Assembly: GCA_964563925.1 (NCBI GenBank)
Contig: CAZLZD010000039.1
Span: 1 to 42,422, forward strand
Direction: 5' to 3'
DNA: 42,422 nucleotides
Source: JAUILA01 sp964563925
Lineage (GTDB): Bacteria; Bacteroidota; Bacteroidia; Cytophagales; Cyclobacteriaceae
The notes under the pieces were generated by a model that saw nothing but the letters and a program-made list of their open reading frames with translations, was not told the DNA's origin and did not search any database. Positions 24,927 to 34,900 of this stretch are shown piece by piece; positions within the stretch are counted from its first letter, which is position 1, and each line of letters begins with the position of its first letter. A program made the translations under genes and the position numbers.

Positions 24927-24958
24927 TTTGTATGATTATTCATTCCTTTGTAAATTTG
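24927..24958 (+). promoter_or_regulatory. Bacteroidota promoter for the E1 dehydrogenase gene
   Basis: TTTG at 24927-24930 and TAAATTTG at 24951-24958 are separated by 20 nt, a full match to the Bacteroidota -33/-7 pattern. The start codon (25003) is 44 nt downstream. Confidence 0.65.
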
Positions 24959-25002
24959 GTTGCATTTGTTCAGATGGGTGAGCAAACAAAAGTTCCTGAA
25001 AA

Positions 25003-27411
25003 TTGAGTGATACAAAGACGGTAAAGAAGACAAGTACTTCCGAAGAGATCCTGCAGGATTACCAGCTGGGATGGGAAAGCCGTGAGGCTAGCCTGATGGG
25101 AAGAAAGGAAGTGTTCATGGGCAAGGCGAAGTTTGGCATCTTTGGTGATGGGAAGGAGGTCGCCCAGCTCGCCATGTCAAAGGTATTCCGGAAAGGGGAC
25201 TGGCGCTCAGGATATTATCGTGATCAGACCTTTATGATGGCGATCGGTGAATTATCCATTGAGGAGTATTTCGCCCAGCTGTATGCGCATACCGATGTGG
25301 AGGCCGATCCGGCCTCGGCAGGAAGACTGATGAACGGTCATTTTGCCACTCGCACCCTCGATGACGAGGGCAAACTAAAGAACCTGGTCACCACCTATAA
25401 CAGCAGTGCCGATATATCTCCCACGGCAGGTCAGATGCCGAGGCTGGTAGGGCTGGCCTATGCTTCCAGGCTCTTTCGCGAGAATGCCGATCTGAGTGCA
25501 GAATACCCCGATCTGAGTAACCATGGAAATGAAATTGCCTTTGGGACCATTGGCAACGCATCCACCTCCGAAGGCATGTTCCTTGAATCCATCAATGCGG
25601 CGGGGGTATTGCAGGTTCCCATGCTTACCAGTGTCTGGGATGATGACTACGGGATTTCGGTGCCGCAGGAATTTCATACCACTAAAAGCAGTATTTCCAA
25701 GGCACTGGCGGGACTACAGCGTACCAAGGATGAGCCGGGCTTCGAAATCATTACGGCCCGTGGCTGGAATTATCCCGAACTGATCAAAGCCTATGAGAAG
25801 GCGGAAAAGCTGTGCAGGCAAAAGCATGTTCCTGTTCTTCTTCATGTAAAGGAGGTCACCCAGCCACAGGGACATTCTACTTCAGGGTCACATGAGCGTT
25901 ATAAGACTGCCGAACGGCTTGCCTGGGAAAAAGAACATGACTGCCTGGTTAAAATGAGGGAGTGGATCCTGTCAGAAGGCTACGCCAGCGGGAAAGAGCT
26001 GGACGAAATTGAGAAGAATGCCAAGATAACAGCCCGCAAAGCCAAGGAAAATGCGTGGAAGGCATTCCGCAAGGATTTGCAGGAAGCCGAGCAGGAAACG
26101 GCTACCCTTATTGATGAAGCGATCGAACAGTCGGCCAATAAAGGTCATCTTAAAGATATTAAACAAAACCTCGAGGCTATCGTCAACCCGATACGCATGG
26201 ACAGTGTACGAGCCATGAGAAAAGCGCTCCGGGCAATACGGCATGAGCAGATCCCGGCCCGGGAGAAGATGATCAGCTGGATGCATAAGGAGGAAAAGCT
26301 GAACCATGACCGGTTCAGTTCGCACCTCTACAGCGAGTCGGAAGAATCAGCGCTGAAGGTGCCGGAAGTACAGCCGTCGTTTTCCGAACAGAGCAAACTG
26401 GTAGACGGGAGGGAAGTACTCCAGGCATGTTTTGATGCCGCCCTGCAGCGTGATTCCCGTGTGTTTGCCTTTGGGGAGGATGTCGGAAAAATAGGAGATG
26501 TGAACCAGGCATTTGCAGGGCTTCAGGAGAAATACGGGGAACTGCGAGTAACAGATACCGGAATTCGTGAAGTGACAATTATCGGACAGGGTATCGGAAC
26601 CGCCTTAAGGGGCTTGCGCCCGATCGCCGAAATTCAATACCTGGATTACCTGGTCTATGCCCTGGCTACCTTGACCGATGACCTCGCAACCCTGCAATAT
26701 CGCACGAAAGGCGGACAAAAAGCTCCATTGATTATCCGTACCCGGGGACACCGTCTGGAAGGGGTATGGCATTCAGGCAGTCCCCTGGGCATGATCCTGC
26801 ATAGTCTTCGCGGAATCTATGTGCTCGTACCGCGAAATATGACCCAGGCTGCCGGTTTCTACAATACCATGCTTCAATCTGACGATACGGCCCTGATCAT
26901 TGAGTGCCTTAACGGATATCGGCTGAAGGAAAGAATCCCTGACAACATCGGGGAGTTTACCGTTCCGCTGGGTGAACCTGAAATACTCAGGGAAGGTACT
27001 GACATCACTGTCGTTACCTATGGCTCCATGTGCCGTATTGTGATGGAGGCTGCCCAGCAACTGGCCGACGAGGGAATATCCTGTGAAGTTATTGACGTGC
27101 AGACGCTGCTGCCTTTCGACCGGCATCAGATGATCGTCGAATCGGTGAAAAAGACGAATCGAGTTGTATTCGCGGATGAAGATGTGCCTGGTGGCACAAC
27201 AGCATATATGATGCAGGAGGTACTGGAAAAACAGGACGGCTATCGTTTTCTGGATTCCAAACCGCGCACCATATCTGCAAAAGATCACCGTCCTGCCTAT
27301 GCATCAGACGGGGATTATTTCTCCAAACCTAACGTGGAAAACGTCTTTGATACCGTCTATGAACTGATGGCTGAGGCAGACCCGGGTCGTTTTCCGGATA
27401 TTTACGAATAG
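25003..27411 (+). CDS. Fused alpha-beta E1 2-oxoacid dehydrogenase
   Basis: An 802-residue E1 of 2-oxoacid dehydrogenase complexes in which alpha (about 1-430) and beta (about 465-802) are one chain, a usual Bacteroidota arrangement. The alpha part has RSGYYRDQTFM and the TPP-binding region GNASTSEGMFLESINAAG followed by WDDDYGIS; the canonical GDG and NN positions are GNA and DD. The beta part has FAFGEDVGKIGDVNQAF, DTGIREVTIIGQGIG and RTRGHRLEGVWHSGSP. It most likely decarboxylates branched-chain 2-oxoacids or pyruvate; sequence alone does not decide. No E2 or E3 gene is nearby. Start is TTG 25003: an in-frame stop lies at 24997 and no ATG precedes the conserved part. Confidence 0.88.
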   Translation: MSDTKTVKKTSTSEEILQDYQLGWESREASLMGRKEVFMGKAKFGIFGDGKEVAQLAMSKVFRKGDWRSGYYRDQTFMMAIGELSIEEYFAQLYAHTDVEADPASAGRLMNGHFATRTLDDEGKLKNLVTTYNSSADISPTAGQMPRLVGLAYASRLFRENADLSAEYPDLSNHGNEIAFGTIGNASTSEGMFLESINAAGVLQVPMLTSVWDDDYGISVPQEFHTTKSSISKALAGLQRTKDEPGFEIITARGWNYPELIKAYEKAEKLCRQKHVPVLLHVKEVTQPQGHSTSGSHERYKTAERLAWEKEHDCLVKMREWILSEGYASGKELDEIEKNAKITARKAKENAWKAFRKDLQEAEQETATLIDEAIEQSANKGHLKDIKQNLEAIVNPIRMDSVRAMRKALRAIRHEQIPAREKMISWMHKEEKLNHDRFSSHLYSESEESALKVPEVQPSFSEQSKLVDGREVLQACFDAALQRDSRVFAFGEDVGKIGDVNQAFAGLQEKYGELRVTDTGIREVTIIGQGIGTALRGLRPIAEIQYLDYLVYALATLTDDLATLQYRTKGGQKAPLIIRTRGHRLEGVWHSGSPLGMILHSLRGIYVLVPRNMTQAAGFYNTMLQSDDTALIIECLNGYRLKERIPDNIGEFTVPLGEPEILREGTDITVVTYGSMCRIVMEAAQQLADEGISCEVIDVQTLLPFDRHQMIVESVKKTNRVVFADEDVPGGTTAYMMQEVLEKQDGYRFLDSKPRTISAKDHRPAYASDGDYFSKPNVENVFDTVYELMAEADPGRFPDIYE

Positions 27412-27414
27412 AAT

Positions 27415-28221
27415 TTAGTTAAGCTGTATATCGTTTAAGGTTGCCGGCGGGGTTTCAATAACATTGCTCTTATGCCCGGCACGATCATAAATAAAGACCC
27501 TTAGCTTGAAGCGGTTGTTCTTCAGGACATTTCTCCAGCCTATACTGGTCATCCTGTAGGTGAGCACTCCTTCGCTCGATTTGTCCTTGCCCACTTCATT
27601 AATGAGGGGGAAGCGCCCATCATAGTTGATGTTGCATTCATCCTGAAAATATTCCCAGAAAAACTCATCGAAATTTCCACTTCCCGGAGCAGTTTCAATC
27701 AGAAAATCCACATAGATATTATTGTATCTCAGGTTTTTATGCACGTAAAGAGTATCGTCCACCAGGGGCTCTTCCTCTCCAACCAGGTAAATCTGTTCTT
27801 CACGGTAATAATCACACCGATCAGGGAATATGAAGTCAGGAAGCGTGTCCAGTGCTGCGATCCGCCTGCGATCTGAAAAGCTGATGATGTTATCAATTAA
27901 AACCAGTTCGCTTCCGGTAAGTGTATCCAGGGCAAATTCTGTCACCTTATTGGTGGCTTCATTAAAGCTGAAAAAGGATAGCTCGTTGAACGGAGCCCTG
28001 CGGTCGTCGGAATTCTGGGCACGCAGGCCCAGGTCGCCATCCCCGTCCTCAAACCTGAACTTCAGAATTAAAGAATCACTTTCCAGAAATCCGCCAACCT
28101 CTACATAGGCCAGGTCTTCATATTCGATGGTGGGTGTTTCCGGAAATTCCGGACTGTCCAGGCACGAGGTGGCCAGCAGCAGAATGGAAAAGACCCATAA
28201 ATAATTTAACTTCATCCTCAT
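27415..28221 (-). CDS. Conserved Bacteroidota-type lipoprotein
   Basis: A 268-residue lipoprotein with signal peptide and lipobox (LLLATSC, Cys20), then a proline-rich linker. The body has the motif FRFEDGDGDLG, reminiscent of a calcium-binding loop found in many uncharacterised Bacteroidota lipoproteins, followed by beta-rich segments. Function is unknown. The frame extends 65 residues further upstream; this part overlaps the divergent LuxE-like gene, so ATG 28221 (or the ATG two codons later) is chosen. It converges with the E1 gene with 3 bp between stops. Confidence 0.78.
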   Translation of the reverse strand: MRMKLNYLWVFSILLLATSCLDSPEFPETPTIEYEDLAYVEVGGFLESDSLILKFRFEDGDGDLGLRAQNSDDRRAPFNELSFFSFNEATNKVTEFALDTLTGSELVLIDNIISFSDRRRIAALDTLPDFIFPDRCDYYREEQIYLVGEEEPLVDDTLYVHKNLRYNNIYVDFLIETAPGSGNFDEFFWEYFQDECNINYDGRFPLINEVGKDKSSEGVLTYRMTSIGWRNVLKNNRFKLRVFIYDRAGHKSNVIETPPATLNDIQLN

Positions 28222-28244
28222 AAAACAAACCAATATCCTTGTTA

Positions 28245-29249
28245 ATGGCTCAACAGCTGGATTCATACGAAAGTTTTCTGCATGCCCTGCCGGGAATAAA
28301 CAGGCAAAACTTTTCAGAATATGCACTGGCTCTCTGCCGTTACCAGCTGAAGAATAATCCCATATACCATAAATATACACGATATCTGGGTATTCAGCCC
28401 GGAAATATAACGTCACTTGACCAGATTCCGTTTATCCCGGTCGACTTTTTTAAGAGACACGAGATAAAATCCGGCAGTTGGAGTACGGAACTTAATTTTT
28501 TTAGCAGCGGAACAACGGGTCAGCAGCCTTCACGACATCCGGTCAGGAATCTTTCGCATTACCTGGAGAATGTTTTGCGGATTTTCCGGAATAGCTACGG
28601 TTCTCCGAATGACTATCATTTCTTTGGATTACTCCCTTCCTATCTCGAGCGGGAGGGGTCTTCCCTTATTACGATGGTTGATTACCTTCATCAATGCAGT
28701 GGTTCCCCTTTTGGCGGATTCTACCTGAATGACTTCGAGGCTATGCTGCAAAACATTGCGGAAGCCAAAAAGAAACCGGGCCGCAGAATTTTCCTCATCG
28801 GGGTGACATTTGCCTTACTTGATCTGGCTGAAAAATATGAAGCGGACCTCGCCGGTGTAATTGTCATGGAGACGGGCGGGATGAAAGGGAGAAGGAAGGA
28901 AATGATCCGTGAAGAAGTCCACCAGATTCTTTGTGAAGCATTCAATGTAAAGAAAATCCATTCAGAATACGGTATGACGGAGATGTTTTCCCAGGCGTAT
29001 TCATCCGGAGACGGAGTCTACTGTGAAAGTGATTGCATCCGGGTACTGCTGAGAGATCCCGATGATCCGCTGGATGTTTCACTCACCCGCGAACGCGGTG
29101 TGATCAATGTCATTGATCTGGCCAACATTCACTCGTGTGCCTTCGTTGCCACGGATGACCTGGGCCGCAGGGAGGGGAACAACACATTCAGGGTACTTGG
29201 CCGGCTTGATAACAGTGATATTCGGGGGTGTAACCTCATGGTGGGATAA
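28245..29249 (+). CDS. LuxE-like acyl-protein synthetase/acyltransferase
   Basis: A 334-residue member of the LuxE acyl-protein synthetase family, related to adenylate-forming enzymes such as phenylacetate-CoA ligase. The nucleotide-binding-type motif SSGTTGQQPSRH is at 87-98, and HSEYGMTEMFSQAY matches the adenylate-forming YGxTE motif. LuxE in bioluminescence activates fatty acids, but no luxABCD genes are here, so another carboxylic acid is likely the substrate. The frame opens at TTG 28239, but ATG 28245 fits. The short gap to the divergent lipoprotein (23 bp) suggests shared control; a 42-residue lipoprotein follows on the same strand. Confidence 0.82.
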   Translation: MAQQLDSYESFLHALPGINRQNFSEYALALCRYQLKNNPIYHKYTRYLGIQPGNITSLDQIPFIPVDFFKRHEIKSGSWSTELNFFSSGTTGQQPSRHPVRNLSHYLENVLRIFRNSYGSPNDYHFFGLLPSYLEREGSSLITMVDYLHQCSGSPFGGFYLNDFEAMLQNIAEAKKKPGRRIFLIGVTFALLDLAEKYEADLAGVIVMETGGMKGRRKEMIREEVHQILCEAFNVKKIHSEYGMTEMFSQAYSSGDGVYCESDCIRVLLRDPDDPLDVSLTRERGVINVIDLANIHSCAFVATDDLGRREGNNTFRVLGRLDNSDIRGCNLMVG

Positions 29250-29361
29250 AATATTGGTTACCTTTGTACAAAAACCGTTATTTATTCGTTGTGAATACAT
29301 AGAGAATTCACTGAATGGAAAAAAATGCCTATATTTCGGCATTGTCGATATTAATTTTAGA

Positions 29362-29490
29362 ATGATGAAAGTACGAATAGCTTTATTTTTTCTGATCGTA
29401 TTTGGCGCATCAGCATGCAGCCAGTATACCTGTCCGACCTATTCTAAGGACGACACCACCAAGACAGAAACAGCCGAAGACAGGATCTGA
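29362..29490 (+). CDS. 42-residue lipoprotein with TCPTY motif
   Basis: A short gene from ATG 29362 (a second ATG follows directly). The product has a signal peptide and lipobox FGASAC (Cys19), leaving a mature part of about 24 residues: SQYTCPTYSK then an acidic, Thr-rich tail. The YTCPTYSK segment recalls small lipoproteins of other Bacteroidota that I know only as uncharacterised. It lies 112 bp after the LuxE-like gene and 6 bp from the stop of the opposite response regulator. A TACCTTTG sequence at 29259-29266 may be a promoter. Confidence 0.65.
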   Translation: MMKVRIALFFLIVFGASACSQYTCPTYSKDDTTKTETAEDRI

Positions 29491-29496
29491 TCCTGA

Positions 29497-30657
29497 CTAC
29501 TGGATATCAGTATTTTTCTTCACATCACCAGCGGTAATTTCCTTATCGCCCATAATCACCAGGCGTTCAACCACATTGCGTAGTTCACGAATGTTACCCG
29601 TCCATTCGTGTTTTTGCAACAGCGTGATAGCCTCATCACTTATCTGTTTAGGTTTAGATCCGTATTCTGCCGCAATATCGTGCAGGAATTTTTCCACCAG
29701 CAGGGGAATATCCTCTTTCCGGTCCCGCAGCGGGGGTACTTTGATGACGATCACACTAAGGCGGTGGTAAAGGTCTTCCCGGAATTTTTTTTCATCAATA
29801 GCCTGCCTGAGGTCTTTGTTGGTTGCCGCAATGATCCGGACATTCACCTTGATTTCCTTGTCTCCGCCAACCCGGCTGATTTTATTTTCCTGCAGGGCCC
29901 TCAGCACTTTCGCCTGGGCCGAAAGACTCATATCCCCGATTTCGTCGAGAAATAGTGTTCCTTTATTCGCCTGTTCAAATTTTCCGATACGTTGTTTTAC
30001 CGCCGAGGTGAAGGAACCCTTTTCATGACCGAATAACTCACTTTCAATCAGCTCGGAAGGAATTGCCGCACAATTGACTTCGACCATGGGTCCCTTGGCA
30101 CGGTTACTTTGTTCGTGGAGCCAGCGGGCAACGAGTTCCTTGCCGGTACCATTTTCCCCCGTAATAAGCACCCTGGCTTCGGTAGGGGCTACTTTACCAA
30201 TGGTATCCTTAACCTCATTGATGGCTTCCGATTCGCCGACGATATCATGTGTCCTGGAAATCTTTCGTTTCAGCACCTTGGTTTCATTCTCCAGCGAAGA
30301 TTTATCCAGCGCATTGCGCACAGATACCAGCAGCCGGTTAAGATCCGGTGGCTTCTGGATAAAATCGAAGGCTCCTTTTTTAGTGGCATCCACGGCCGTA
30401 TCGATCGTGCCGTGCGCACTGATCATGATGAACGGCGTATCGATGCCTTCCTGCTGTACATTCTCCAGCACCTCAATACCATCCATTTTAGGCATCTTGA
30501 TATCACAAAGGGCCACATCGAACTTCTCTTTTTTGAGCAATTGAAGTCCTTCGTCCCCGTTTTTAGCCTCAGTCACCTCGTATTTTTCGTATTCAAGGAT
30601 CTCCCTGAGTGTGTTCCGGATGCTTTGTTCGTCGTCTATTATTAATACTTTCGCCAT
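29497..30657 (-). CDS. Sigma-54-type response regulator lacking a Fis DNA-binding domain
   Basis: A 386-residue regulator with a receiver domain (phosphorylated Asp52 in LCDIKMPKMDG) and an AAA+ sigma-54 interaction domain (Walker A GENGTGKE at 167-174, Walker B TLFLDEIG at 234-241). The sigma-54 contact loop reads GSFTSA (214-219) instead of GAFTGA. The protein ends at residue 386 soon after the AAA+ helical subdomain, and no C-terminal Fis helix-turn-helix is present, so it may act without site-specific DNA binding. No kinase gene is next to it. Its start codon is 19 nt after the RNase P RNA on the same strand. Confidence 0.9.
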   Translation of the reverse strand: MAKVLIIDDEQSIRNTLREILEYEKYEVTEAKNGDEGLQLLKKEKFDVALCDIKMPKMDGIEVLENVQQEGIDTPFIMISAHGTIDTAVDATKKGAFDFIQKPPDLNRLLVSVRNALDKSSLENETKVLKRKISRTHDIVGESEAINEVKDTIGKVAPTEARVLITGENGTGKELVARWLHEQSNRAKGPMVEVNCAAIPSELIESELFGHEKGSFTSAVKQRIGKFEQANKGTLFLDEIGDMSLSAQAKVLRALQENKISRVGGDKEIKVNVRIIAATNKDLRQAIDEKKFREDLYHRLSVIVIKVPPLRDRKEDIPLLVEKFLHDIAAEYGSKPKQISDEAITLLQKHEWTGNIRELRNVVERLVIMGDKEITAGDVKKNTDIQ

Positions 30658-30676
30658 AATTATTTCAATAAAAAGT

Positions 30677-31052
30677 AATACAAGCCTGTAAGCCGGATTC
30701 TGTCTCCGCCGGGGCGGACCCTCATCATTTATCTGGCCGTACCGTCACCGGCACGGTCTATCGACCCACCCGTCATGCCTGGGATGCCGGACGAGCAGCC
30801 CGGCGGGCCGAAGCCCTGACATGACCTATTTGGTCTTTCAACGCGTAAGGTTTACCCTGCCCCTTGGATCACTCCGCAGGCGGTGGGCTCTTACCCCACC
30901 TTTTCACCTTTTCCCCGCAGTGCGGGGTAGTTTGTTTTCTGTGGCACTGTCTGTATCCGCCTGCGGCGGACCCTTCCCGTTAGGAAGTACGCTGCTCTGT
31001 GTTGCCCGGACTTTCCTCCCGCATTGCTGCGAGCGATAAGGCAGCTTGTATT
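30677..31052 (-). ncRNA. rnpB: RNase P RNA (bacterial type A-like)
   Basis: The catalytic RNA of RNase P. On the minus strand the transcript starts near AATACAAGCTGCC and contains the CR-I segment GAGGAAAGTCCGGGCAACAC, later AAGAGCCCACCG, and the 3' part GACAGAATCCGGCTTACAGG. The 5' AATACAAGC pairs with the 3' GCTTGTATT, forming helix P1, which sets both ends. A -7 box lies just upstream and agrees with the 5' end. The length, about 376 nt, is normal. No clear terminator separates it from the following response regulator gene. Confidence 0.92.
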
Positions 31053-31058
31053 ACCCGT

Positions 31059-31066
31059 CAAAAATA
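31059..31066 (-). promoter_or_regulatory. rnpB: -7 box for rnpB
   Basis: Minus-strand TATTTTTG, an exact TAnnTTTG match, ends 6 nt before the 5' end deduced from helix P1. No strong -33 element was seen. Confidence 0.6.
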
Positions 31067-31118
31067 CATAATCGCCGGGAAAGGACACGATTGTGTGTGG
31101 TGCAATTATCCGGCCAGT

Positions 31119-31994
31119 CTATTTCAGCCAGTGCCAGTGCCAGTCGCCGTTGCCATATTCCAGGGCGGGAAGAGGAATCCTGATCATGTCAGCCGCAAAA
31201 AGGAGTGTATTCAGGAATTTGGAGCGCGTCCGGATGTGCGACAAATCAATATCCGGACCAATGTACCATTGGCGGTAAGGCGAGAGCCCCGCTTCAATGT
31301 TGCTCTCATTCTCTGCATACAGCATGTCGTGGGCTCCGTAACCGATGGCTACATTGAGCCACCCGGGAAATTTTTTGTTGGTGAAGGAATGTATGTCAAA
31401 CGAAAGCCAGAGGGTCTGTCCGTTATAATCTTTAACCAGTTCCTCGTGCCATCCGTCACCCAGAACCCCTGGCCTGAGCGGTGCAAGTCCTGACCGGGCG
31501 AAGCTGAACTTGGGATGGATACGAACTTCTCCCCATCCCACCTGCTGAAGTGTAAACAGGCCGATGCCTGCGGCATTGGCTGCCAGATCGGTCACCGAGG
31601 CTCCGTAACCCGAGGAGTAGGCATCCATTATTTCAATGGATGACATGAAGACGAAACTGGTGATTCCAGACCAGATCAGGGATTTCCGGTGATTGAGGCC
31701 ACTCCACCGTAAGCCACTGTACCCCAGCCTCTGGAAATGATAACCGCCATACATATGTCCGGCTTTATCCATTTGCAGCCACTCATCAGCATCATTGAAA
31801 AAGGTAAAAGGTTGTGATTCGTACTGTGAATACCACTGATTGCTCAGGTAAAGCATGGTTCCTGTATACGCAACACCCGTTCCGATGGCGAGTGGGATAA
31901 GCCGGTCCTTGCGCAGGCTGTCGGCCGGCTGGGCCTGCAGGCTTAAGGTAAACAGGACCAGAAGGGCAGGAAGCAGATTATTCCGTTTCCTCAT
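31119..31994 (-). CDS. DUF2279-like exported protein
   Basis: A 291-residue protein with a signal peptide (hydrophobic stretch 5-20 ending SLQAQ), resembling the DUF2279/YfiM-like family of predicted periplasmic or outer-membrane proteins. It contains DKAGHMYGGYHFQRLG, IEIMDAYSSGYGASVTD and DIHSFTNKKFPG. Hydrophobic segments and repeated Trp/Tyr suggest outer-membrane attachment. The frame opens at 32087 but the first 31 residues are antisense-free only by overlap with tamB; ATG 31994 gives a clean signal peptide. It overlaps the end of tamB by 17 bp, so the genes are coupled, and precedes rnpB by 66 bp. Confidence 0.75.
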   Translation of the reverse strand: MRKRNNLLPALLVLFTLSLQAQPADSLRKDRLIPLAIGTGVAYTGTMLYLSNQWYSQYESQPFTFFNDADEWLQMDKAGHMYGGYHFQRLGYSGLRWSGLNHRKSLIWSGITSFVFMSSIEIMDAYSSGYGASVTDLAANAAGIGLFTLQQVGWGEVRIHPKFSFARSGLAPLRPGVLGDGWHEELVKDYNGQTLWLSFDIHSFTNKKFPGWLNVAIGYGAHDMLYAENESNIEAGLSPYRQWYIGPDIDLSHIRTRSKFLNTLLFAADMIRIPLPALEYGNGDWHWHWLK

Positions 31995-34900
31995 CTTCGT
32001 CTCGGATATTGATGACCGGAACATCCTCCTGGGATTCCTCATCCTCCAGCGGAAGGGGCTCTTTTTTGTTCTTTTTAAAAACCTCACGCAGTTCGTCGAA
32101 GTTTTGGGTATGGATGATGCTGAATCCGGTGGTAATGGTGTTTTGGTTGTCCTCGTTCGGGTTAATGGGATTATAGGTGGTGCGGTTGTACATTTTCACC
32201 TTGAACTTCCCATCCGGTGAAAGCAGGTATTCCACGGTCCAGTCCCCGGCAATACTGGAAATATCCGCACGGTTTTCCTGGTTGGTAAAGCCGCCCGCCC
32301 GTGTGACCCTTAACCTCCCGTCCAGGAAGGTATAGGACAGCCTTAACTGGAAGGTGTTAAAGGCCTCCTGATCAAAGTTGCCAAGGTCTACATCGATCTC
32401 CAGGTTTTCATCCACCTGGGTAATCCAGTAGCTGAGCTGGTTACTCAGTAATTCGCTCACGCTGCTGGTAATGGTTCCGCCGGTGTTAAAGGACTGGAGC
32501 GGACTGAACTTCCGAAGTACGATCAGGGAAAATACCTGTCGCTTGAGCTCCTGCTCGTCGATGCGGTTCTTAAAGTTCATGAATTCAAATTCCAGGTCTT
32601 TCGTTTCCCCGTCGGCCAGTATGATATTGCGCGGAAGATCACGGGCGAGGATATCAAATTCCACGGCAGGTGTGAGAAGGGGACCGTCAATATTCAGCAG
32701 GACCTGCACCGGGTATTTTCTCCGTAATTCCTGGCTGTCCTGGTAGATGTCATTTTGTCCGCCGGGTTGTGAGAGAATGGGCAGGAAGGAAGCCAGCTGA
32801 TCATAGGTGGCCTTGATGTCCAGTATCCCCTGGTAAGGGTCGCCAAACCAGGTGATGCGGCTTGAATTAAGGATCTGAAATTCCTTGTTTATGATGTTAT
32901 ACAGGGTGAAGTTGTAGCCGCCTTCCTGAAACTCAAAGTCACCGAACATGTTGAAATCCCCTTTGGTATCTATCTGGAGTTTCAGGTCTCCCGATCCGCG
33001 GCCCCGGATAATATCCCCGGATTTAATATCAAAGATAATTTCACAATAGGCTTCAGGGGTAATGTCCAGGTCAAAATCCAGTTTGAGCCCGCGGAGGTCA
33101 ACGCGTTTAACATCCTCCACGGCCTTATTAATGACCGAATCACTTAGACTCACAAAATTGATGTATTCTTCCTGCTCAATGGTCTCCGTATCCCCAATCG
33201 GGATGAAAATCCTGGTTCCGCGTTCGGTTTGCGCGGTGGCATTGATCTGCATGTTTCGTACCGGTCCGAGGAAACTGATCTCCCCGGTAGCGATCCCCGT
33301 CCCGTAAAACAGGTCATTGTCACTGGCCCGGGTATCCAGAACGGTAAAAGAGGACATGATCCCCTCCAGGTTCATCTCGAATTCCTTATAGTTCTGGTGG
33401 CCTATAAATCCGCTCAGCAGGGCTCTTTCCCCCCGCGTGTCCGTCAGGTTTAGCCGGGTAAAGCCGATCCGGTTGGGTTCCAGGTAAAATCCGCCGTCAA
33501 AGGTATAATCAGTATTCAGGTAGTTCACATGAATGCTGCCGTCCTGGATGCGTCCGTCGCCACGGATGAACGGCGAACGAAGCTTGCCGGAGATGTCGAT
33601 GATCCCGCTGGCCGTACCCTCAATCCCGGTGAAATAATCATTGAAAAAAGGCTCCAGCACCTTTAGTTCCGTTTCGTTCAGGTTGGCGGTCATCGCAAGC
33701 TCGTTTTCCGTTTCTGAAGGTTTGTACGTACCCGCCAGGTCAAGGACCCTCTTTTCTTCCCGGAGAATGTAAAGCGACGTATTGAACAGCCGTCCTTCAT
33801 TATCCCATAGGTTTTTCCCGTATACATCCCCGATCAGAAAGTCCTCCACCGAAAATTCATCCACGCTGATCTCGCTATCCACCTTTCTGACATTGTAGTA
33901 GTCTTCCAGGATGGCATATCCGTTTACCACGCCCGACAGCTTATCCCGGGTAATCGTATTCAGGTTGTCAAGCCTCAGGCTGTGCAGGGAAAGCTTCATC
34001 TGATCGGCAGGGTCTTCACTGACCGTACCCTGGAGGCTGATCAGCTGGTCTTCATGAAAGACATTCAGGGATTCCACCACCAGGTACTTCTCCCGGAATA
34101 GAATCCGGTTATTCGGATCGACCTGCCATTTCTCATCGAGAATGCTTAAATCGGAAGGCATGAAGTGCAATACCGTTTCTCCGGGAAGAAAATCAAGGGT
34201 GCCCAGTAACCGTGCATAATTCGGATACGCCACCTGGTCAATGTCAAGCTCGAAATCAATATGGGAGTTGTTCCAGATGCCTTCAAAATAGAGGTCTTCG
34301 GTGTTAATGCCCCGAAGTACCTGCTCGTCGGAATTGATATAAAACATGGCCAGCACGTTGGTGCTGTCGGCAATTTTCGAAATGCTGAACTGCATATCAT
34401 TCTCCAGGAAAGTATTGGGCCCGATCATGACCGTATCGGGTTGCGTGTTCAGGGAGAATATCGATGTATATCCTCCGGTGTAACTTCCATACATCCGGGA
34501 CGAACGGGATATGCTTACCTCGGGTAAAAATACCTTGAGCAAGGGGTCCATGTCCGAGAGGGTGATATCATAATGGAAAGAATAGTCCCGGTTGTCAGAT
34601 TCCTTGCTTGCATAATACGCGCGAATTGCCTGCTCATCGTTGGAAAAATTAAGCTTGTATTCCTTGTACAGCCGGGCGAGGTCCCGGGCCAGGATACTAA
34701 AGTCAAACCGCCCGTCGATGTCGGCATTGAAAAGGTTTGAAAACAGGTGGATATTGCGGTAGCCGGTGTCGTCCTTTTCTGCAATTACTTCCAGGGAATC
34801 AAGTTCAAGGCCCTTATTGCGGTAAAACAAATACGTGTCCTTAAATCTCGCCCTGCCTTCCACATTGTCTACTTCCAGGCCCTGGGCATCCACCGACAGG

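Noticed and set aside
30821..31088. Short frames inside the RNase P RNA region
   Set aside because: They overlap the conserved rnpB structure and have no protein character.
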